A stretch of DNA of 64,000 nucleotides from Tamarix chinensis (taxonomy: Eukaryota; Streptophyta; Magnoliopsida; Caryophyllales; Tamaricaceae), in contig CM060180.1 in the NCBI GenBank assembly GCA_030549775.1, positions 78,771,672-78,835,671 of the forward strand, in the 5' to 3' direction. Position numbers and translations under genes: made by a program. A model generated the notes under the pieces. That model was not told the origin of the DNA and searched no databases. It saw only the letters and a list, made by a program, of their open reading frames with translations. Position 1 is the stretch's first letter; the number at the start of each line of letters is the position of its first letter. Positions 58,505 to 64,000 of the stretch are shown piece after piece.

Positions 58505-60168
58505 GGATGACTTGATAAATTTCATTATCTTTGAAGAGAATGAGTTTCTTACCATTGTCTTTTTCTTTAGCTAAATTTCATTCTTATCTTCTAGGCACTG
58601 ATATTATTGTTTACTTAGACTATGCAACCTTAATATATCTACTAGTTAAGAAAGATACAAAACCGAGGTTGAATAGATGGATACTATTACTTCAAGAATT
58701 CAATATACACATTAAGGATAAGAAAGGAACATAAAATGTAGTAGATTATCTAAGGGTTGATCAAGGTAGTTGGACATTTCTCGAGGAACAACTTTATGCA
58801 GTTGCAAATGAAATACCATGGTATGCTAACAAGGTGAACTTTTTGGTCACAAAGTCATTCCTTTTACATTTTAATAAGTTAAAAAAGGATATAATGAAGA
58901 GTCAAGGAAAGTATTTTATGTGGGATGATCCCTATTTTTTGAGACAATGTGCTTACCAAATCATGAGAAGATATAGTGTTGATGGTTAGATTCTTTCAAT
59001 TTTATCATTTTATCATAACTATGCTTGTGGCAGTCATTTTGGTTCAAAAACAACATCGCATCAAATTCTAGAAAGTGGATTTTATTAGCCCACCATGTTT
59101 AAGGATGCTTATGAGTTTTGAAAAACATGTGAAAACTTTCAAAAGACTAGAGGATTAGCTATTAGAAAAGAAATACCTCAAAACACCATTATTACATGTA
59201 CAATTTTTGATGTTTGGGGTATAGATTTTATGTGTCCTTTCCCATAATCTTTTGGTGTCAAATACAATCTTATTGTTGTAGATTATGTATCAAAATGTTT
59301 GGAGGCAAAAGCCACTCATACTTATGATGGTAAAATTGTTGATTTTATTTGAACTGATATTTTTGCAAATTTTGGCTTGCTAGAAGCTATAATAAATGAA
59401 ATAGGTTGGCACTTATCCAATAAAATAGTGAAAGAATTACTATGAAAGTGTGATGTTACACATCAAATGTCCATAGAATATCATCAACAAATGAATGGTT
59501 AAGCTAAAATATCAAATCATGAAATCAAAACAATCTTAGAAAAGATGGTGAAATAGACAAGGAAGGATTGGATTTTACATCTTAATGATGCTCTTTAGGA
59601 ATATTTCATAGAATACAAGAATCTAATTGGTATATCACAATATCGGCTAGTTTACGGTAATCCTTGACTATTTTACGGTTAGCTTCACCACCATCAAGTT
59701 AAATTAGAACATAGGGCTTTTTGGGTTATTAAGACATGTATTATGGAGTCAAATGAGATTGGTAAACATAGGAAACTTCATTTATAATAATTTGACGAAT
59801 TACAAAATGAAGGTTTTGAATCTATATTGTGATATAAAGGTTGAACTAAAGGAGTTCACGATAAGTTAATTCATGAGAATAATTTTGAAATCAGTCAAAA
59901 AGTATTATTGTAACATTCTTGTTTGAAACTCTTCTCGGGGAAATTATGGCTGTGAGGAATCAGCCCATCTATTGTGACTAAAGTGTTTCCTCATGGGGAA
60001 GTAGAGATCAAAAGTGAGAAAATGGGAAAGGTGTGGAAAGTGAATGGACACAATGTTAAATCTTTTTATGAGGGTCACTATGTGAGAAACTTGGAGGTTA
60101 TTGATCTTACTATTCCTCTTTATGTAAGAGGAAAGTACTGGGAGGATATTACTTGGGATACATCCTAA
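58505..60168 (+). pseudogene. Athila/Tat-type RNase H and integrase fragment
   Basis: Starts within RNase H ([15 protein letters not shown], then a shift to [19 protein letters not shown] and [31 protein letters not shown]). Integrase follows: YPTMFKDAYEF-like zinc region, FDVWGIDFMCPFP (first Asp), DYVSKCLEAKATHT, a decayed second Asp, and YHQQMNG in the Glu region. The last open stretch (59974-60168), VTKVFPHGEVEIKSEKMGKVWKVNGHNVKSFYEG, is the typical C-terminal tail. Gag, protease and RT are missing, probably lost at the left edge where element C sits. Confidence 0.75.
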
Positions 60169-62399
60169 GTGTTATAAATAAGTATTTTTATGTATTTATT
60201 TATCTATTAAATTAACTATTTGTTTTTAAAGTGATTGTGTGCTAAAATAAAAGTTAAGAGAATAATAATAAGCATAGGGAGTCCATGCTTAATTACATAA
60301 GGTGTGTAATCAATGTTAAATATATGTCAGTAGAAAAATTAATAGGGGTTATGTTTAAAAATACAAATCGTGTTTTATTTTAGAAAATATTTTTCTAAAA
60401 ATTCAGGAACAACAAATTTAACGTGAGGCTATCGTGTTTTTAAACACATACCATGTTTTTGAAAAAAAAGTCATAAGCATCCTTGTTTTTGAAATCAAAA
60501 CCACTGAACCCTATTTTCTTAACTTTTCTTCATGTCTCTCTGCCATAATAATGGCTAGTACACTCTTCTCAGAATAAATCCCACTTCATTCTACATTCAC
60601 TACCTATTATCTTTCACTATCTATTAGAATCACCAATATTCCATCCCTCATTCATCCCAATCTTTGCATATCAACCCGTTCAAACAAACTCCTAATCTAT
60701 TACTCTACACAAATATTGGAAACCCTAACTGCAACTCTTTATCAATTTTTATGTAAATTCCACTTAATTTGTTTAGGGTTCTTGTCTCATTAAACTTTGA
60801 AGCATTTTCTAAGTCTCTTTTGAAGAGATGTTCGATTTCAAGTGAACGGTATGTAAATTTTTTTTCATTTTCTTATGTTTGAACTTGTGCTCTATTAGGT
60901 ATATTCATACGTGTGCAATTTCATGTTCCCTTTTGTGAATTATTGTTTCCTTTATGAGATTACTTGGAACAACTTGGAAAAAAACATTCTTTGTAAAAAA
61001 TTTGATCACTATCTTTGAACAATTTTTTTTAAAACTGCAATGAACCAATTTGATCACTATCTTATAAACCTTAAAAACATAAATTGAGACTTTGATAGTA
61101 ATGATCAAAGACACTTAGAATTATTAGTAATCAACCTATGAATTGATTGAGATAGTGATGAAATGATAATTAGGCATAATGTTTTATGCATTTGAGCCTA
61201 TTTGTTGGTTACATTATTTACCTAAAATATTCTTTTTCCCGTGTGTGTATTCTCCAATGATATATGAAAATATGATTTTTCATTAATTATTTTCAATATC
61301 ACGTAAGGCTTTAGGCTATTTGAAAATGATAGAGGAATTTTTCTTTCTTTTCTAGCTACGGACCAAATTCTTACCATTGAAATTCTTTCTATTGTATATC
61401 CCCTTTGAGCCTTAAACCTTATTCTATCATTCTAACCTATGTTAGAAAATATTATCTATGTGTATTTTTCTTTGTACCCTATGGCTAGTTGAGTAGCATT
61501 TTTTTTAGGGAGAGTTTTTTTTGGTAATATGGTGACTTCTAAGCTTAAGGGTGTTTGTGTTGTAAAAATAATAAATGGAGTAGCTAAATATAAAAAAAAA
61601 TCATGATTTCACATCATTCTTAAATATTTTCATGTCTCTTATTTTAAATTTGATTGAATGAAAAAGGTTGAGATTAAAATTGGTTTGTGTTTTTTAAAGG
61701 GGGAAATGAAGTAAAGGAATATATGAAGAGTTGCAAAAAGAAAAAGTAGATTGAAAGAAATAAGTTTCTCCTCTAGTTGGAAAAGTCTAGCTACCATTCC
61801 AAAATTCTATCCTAGCTAATTTAGTATGCTAGTCCCATTACAACAAAATTTAAGACCTCTTGAATCTTATATACTCTAGTCAGTTTGTGTGGTGGAAAAT
61901 TGAGTAAAATGGAAAATATCAGGGTGATAATAATCATTTGGAGAAACTTGAGAGTAAACATATTTCACCTTAGACACACTAGAGTGAGCGTTTAGTGGTG
62001 CCAAAAGTATGAATCTATAAATTTAACTTTCATTAATTTTAATCTAGATCTGAATGATTATGTGCTAACTATACCAATGATCCTTCCCTAACCACTTGAG
62101 AATTTGATATAATTATTGATTTGGTATGTTAGATGAGTGATATTGACCTATGCACTAATTGATCATCTTTCACTTTAGGGATCATGTGTTATTATCCATA
62201 GTTATGTTATCACATCCACCTATTCACTCCATCTTAACTATTGTTACACTTCAAATTATGTTGTATAGTTTTCATTAATTCTCATCCAATTTTAAATCTA
62301 CACATTAAGATAATCCATTTAGGTCAAGTATTTAGATTAAATCATCAATATGTATCATCATAGCAAACATAGTTTAATTTTCTCCATTAAAACTTTCTA
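60169..62399. other. AT-rich DNA, no recognised feature
   Basis: No coding domain or terminal repeat. The first part could be the 3' untranslated end or LTR of the Athila-like fragment, but I find no boundary. Confidence 0.4.
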
Positions 62400-64000
62400 A
62401 ACACATTTATTAAGAATACCATGAATTATGAACAATTTAATACATTTAGAAGGTTAGTTAATTGTTGCCAATATATATATTATAATCATATTATGGCATA
62501 ATATCAAGTCTCAATTTATATTAAGTGTGAAAGAGGAAAAAATAGCGCTTTCTATTTGAACCAATCAATCATTATGGGTTGACCAGTTCATTAGTTTAGC
62601 TTAGCCAAAATCTAGTGTTTCCTTGAACCACTTACTCATTCTTATCAAGTCAGCTAACTATTATAAGACCAGTTGATTGATTGCAATAACACTTAATGGG
62701 TTTAAGTAGAGAGCAAAAAAAAGTCACCTCAAACAACCTGGTCAATTAACTAGGATAATCTATTGGCTATTCTAAGACTAGTTAAATGGTTTGGTGTATC
62801 AAGTCATTTAATTTTATCTTAAAAAAAACATAATAGACATTTCAAAGATGATTAATGGTATTAAATCCTATCACGTAAAAATAATGGTAATGGAATTACA
62901 TAAAACTAAGATTTAATATGCTCATATACTAAAGTACACTTAATTTATAAGAAATCAATCTTGGTTCTCATGAACAAGGCCATTTTGTAGAATTTTTAAA
63001 TACTCTAACATGCATCATTAAAATATAAACTATCTCATATAGTCATATAAAGATAAGAAATTTACATAGTATACTAACTCACATGGTTAATCATGCAACA
63101 TTTCAAATGTAAGAATAACTTATTAGAACCTTAGAAAATTTTTCCACTAATTAGGCACTTTGGCTAAAAGATTTTGACTTTTAAAACCATAAAAAGAAAG
63201 ACATTAAAACTTAAAAAACTTAAAATAAATCTTATAAAAAAAATTGAATCAAGGAAGAAAGAAAAATTTCCATGTTCAAAAGAATCGAAACTAAAGAATC
63301 ACCTAGAAGCAAAACTCAAAATTTCCAAAATATATCTCTTTCTTGATTTAGAATGAAACAAAAGGGAGATTGAGAGAGGTTTAGAAGAGTAAAACAAGTT
63401 TAAGTGAATGCGCGAATTGGAGAAGTGTGACCACAAGTTTTGAGAAACTCATAATATTTTTGTGGTTGAAAATTGGTAAAAGAGAAGATGATTTGAGGTA
63501 TTTATAACTAATGAATTAGTTAATGAGGAGTAAGAGTGTGCAATAGAACAAAACCTCTAGTTTTACCATCTAAATTTAGGCTAATTAGGTGGATTTATAA
63601 ATATTAGGCCGACTTCCATTCTAGACTTCAAATGGTGATTTTCTTGAGAATGGAAGTCGAGATCTTCCTAAAAGAAAAACTCAAGTAAGGAAATGACATA
63701 TCAGTGTGGGAGCCAATCTCCTAGCTGTGAATTGATATCCTTGCATAAATCATCTATGCTCGAGTCAAGTAGATGGTGGATGAAGAAGAAGAAGAGAAAG
63801 TGTCAAGTTATCCTCCCTTTTTTATAAATTAGACCTTTGAATTAGCTAGAGGTAAAACTATAGCTGGATAAATGATTAAAAATGTTAAGGATTATCGAGG
63901 AATAGATAAGATTTGGATTAACGATATTTCATTTTGAGTCAATTAGTTTGGTCAAAGCATTTAACTATACTACAAAGGAGTTGATTGGTGCCCTAATCAA
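62400..64000 (-). mobile_element. Part of an E-like LTR on the minus strand (K)
   Basis: The complement shows in order the landmarks of the E LTR: CTTCTTCTTCTTCATCC (CT-rich), ACAGCTAGGAGATTGG (compare 36077-36091), TATAAATACCTC (TATA box on the minus strand, plus 63499-63506), ACTCTTACTCCTC, and a cluster of CCAATCAATC/ACCAGTTGATTG motifs at 62565-62820. The LTR start lies beyond the window; the inner edge is approximate. Diverged from E. Confidence 0.5.

Noticed and set aside
62513..62545. Possible short gene near GAAAGAGGAAAAAATAGCGC
   Set aside because: No open frame of useful length and no domain; lies next to the E-like LTR fragment.

Overview
This window is plant repeat DNA made almost entirely of nested, decayed LTR retrotransposons. 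I see no host gene, tRNA, rRNA or CRISPR array. The evidence for an angiosperm is the Ty3/gypsy gag-pol remnants with a chromodomain, primer-binding sites matching plant initiator tRNA-Met, a CACTA-like end, a hAT-like MITE and long AT-rich stretches. I cannot name the species.

Layout, left to right. 1-1058: end of an unidentified LTR element (J) lying inside the 3' LTR of element A. 1059-19946: element A, a minus-strand Tekay/Del-type chromovirus with LTRs of about 4.3 kb and a gag-pol pseudogene at 4.9-9.5 kb; its 5' LTR is split by a 5.85 kb solo LTR (I, 10324-16176). 19947-20727: gag/protease fragment B. 20728-22975: probable CACTA remnant holding a hAT-like MITE. 22976-25925: AT-rich, nothing recognised. 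25926 to about 58490: element C, an old chromovirus of the same family as B. C is interrupted by a solo LTR (D, 29790 to about 35125) and by element E (35499-56967, plus strand, Tekay-like). The 3' LTR of E is interrupted by solo LTR G (46555-56515), and G by solo LTR H (50456-55660, perfect 5-bp target duplication). 58505-60168: Athila/Tat-type RNase H-integrase fragment. 62400-64000: part of an E-like LTR on the minus strand.

The main result is the shared architecture of the very long LTRs (A, I, D, G, H). In LTR orientation they carry: an AT-rich start, a TATA box (clear in A, I and H), a long CT-rich stretch, a simple-sequence or minisatellite block, a 60-62 nt exon-like cassette with splice-type borders (clear in A twice, I and H), tandem units built on a CCACTATTAT/GGTGGATCGG motif, and about 90-100 bp before the LTR end a hairpin-forming block of exactly 46 nt in all five. 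One arm of that hairpin resembles the element's own primer-binding site. This block and the exon-like cassette are my best candidates for undescribed biology.

All protein-coding remnants contain stops, frameshifts or deletions of catalytic parts, so none is likely to work on its own.
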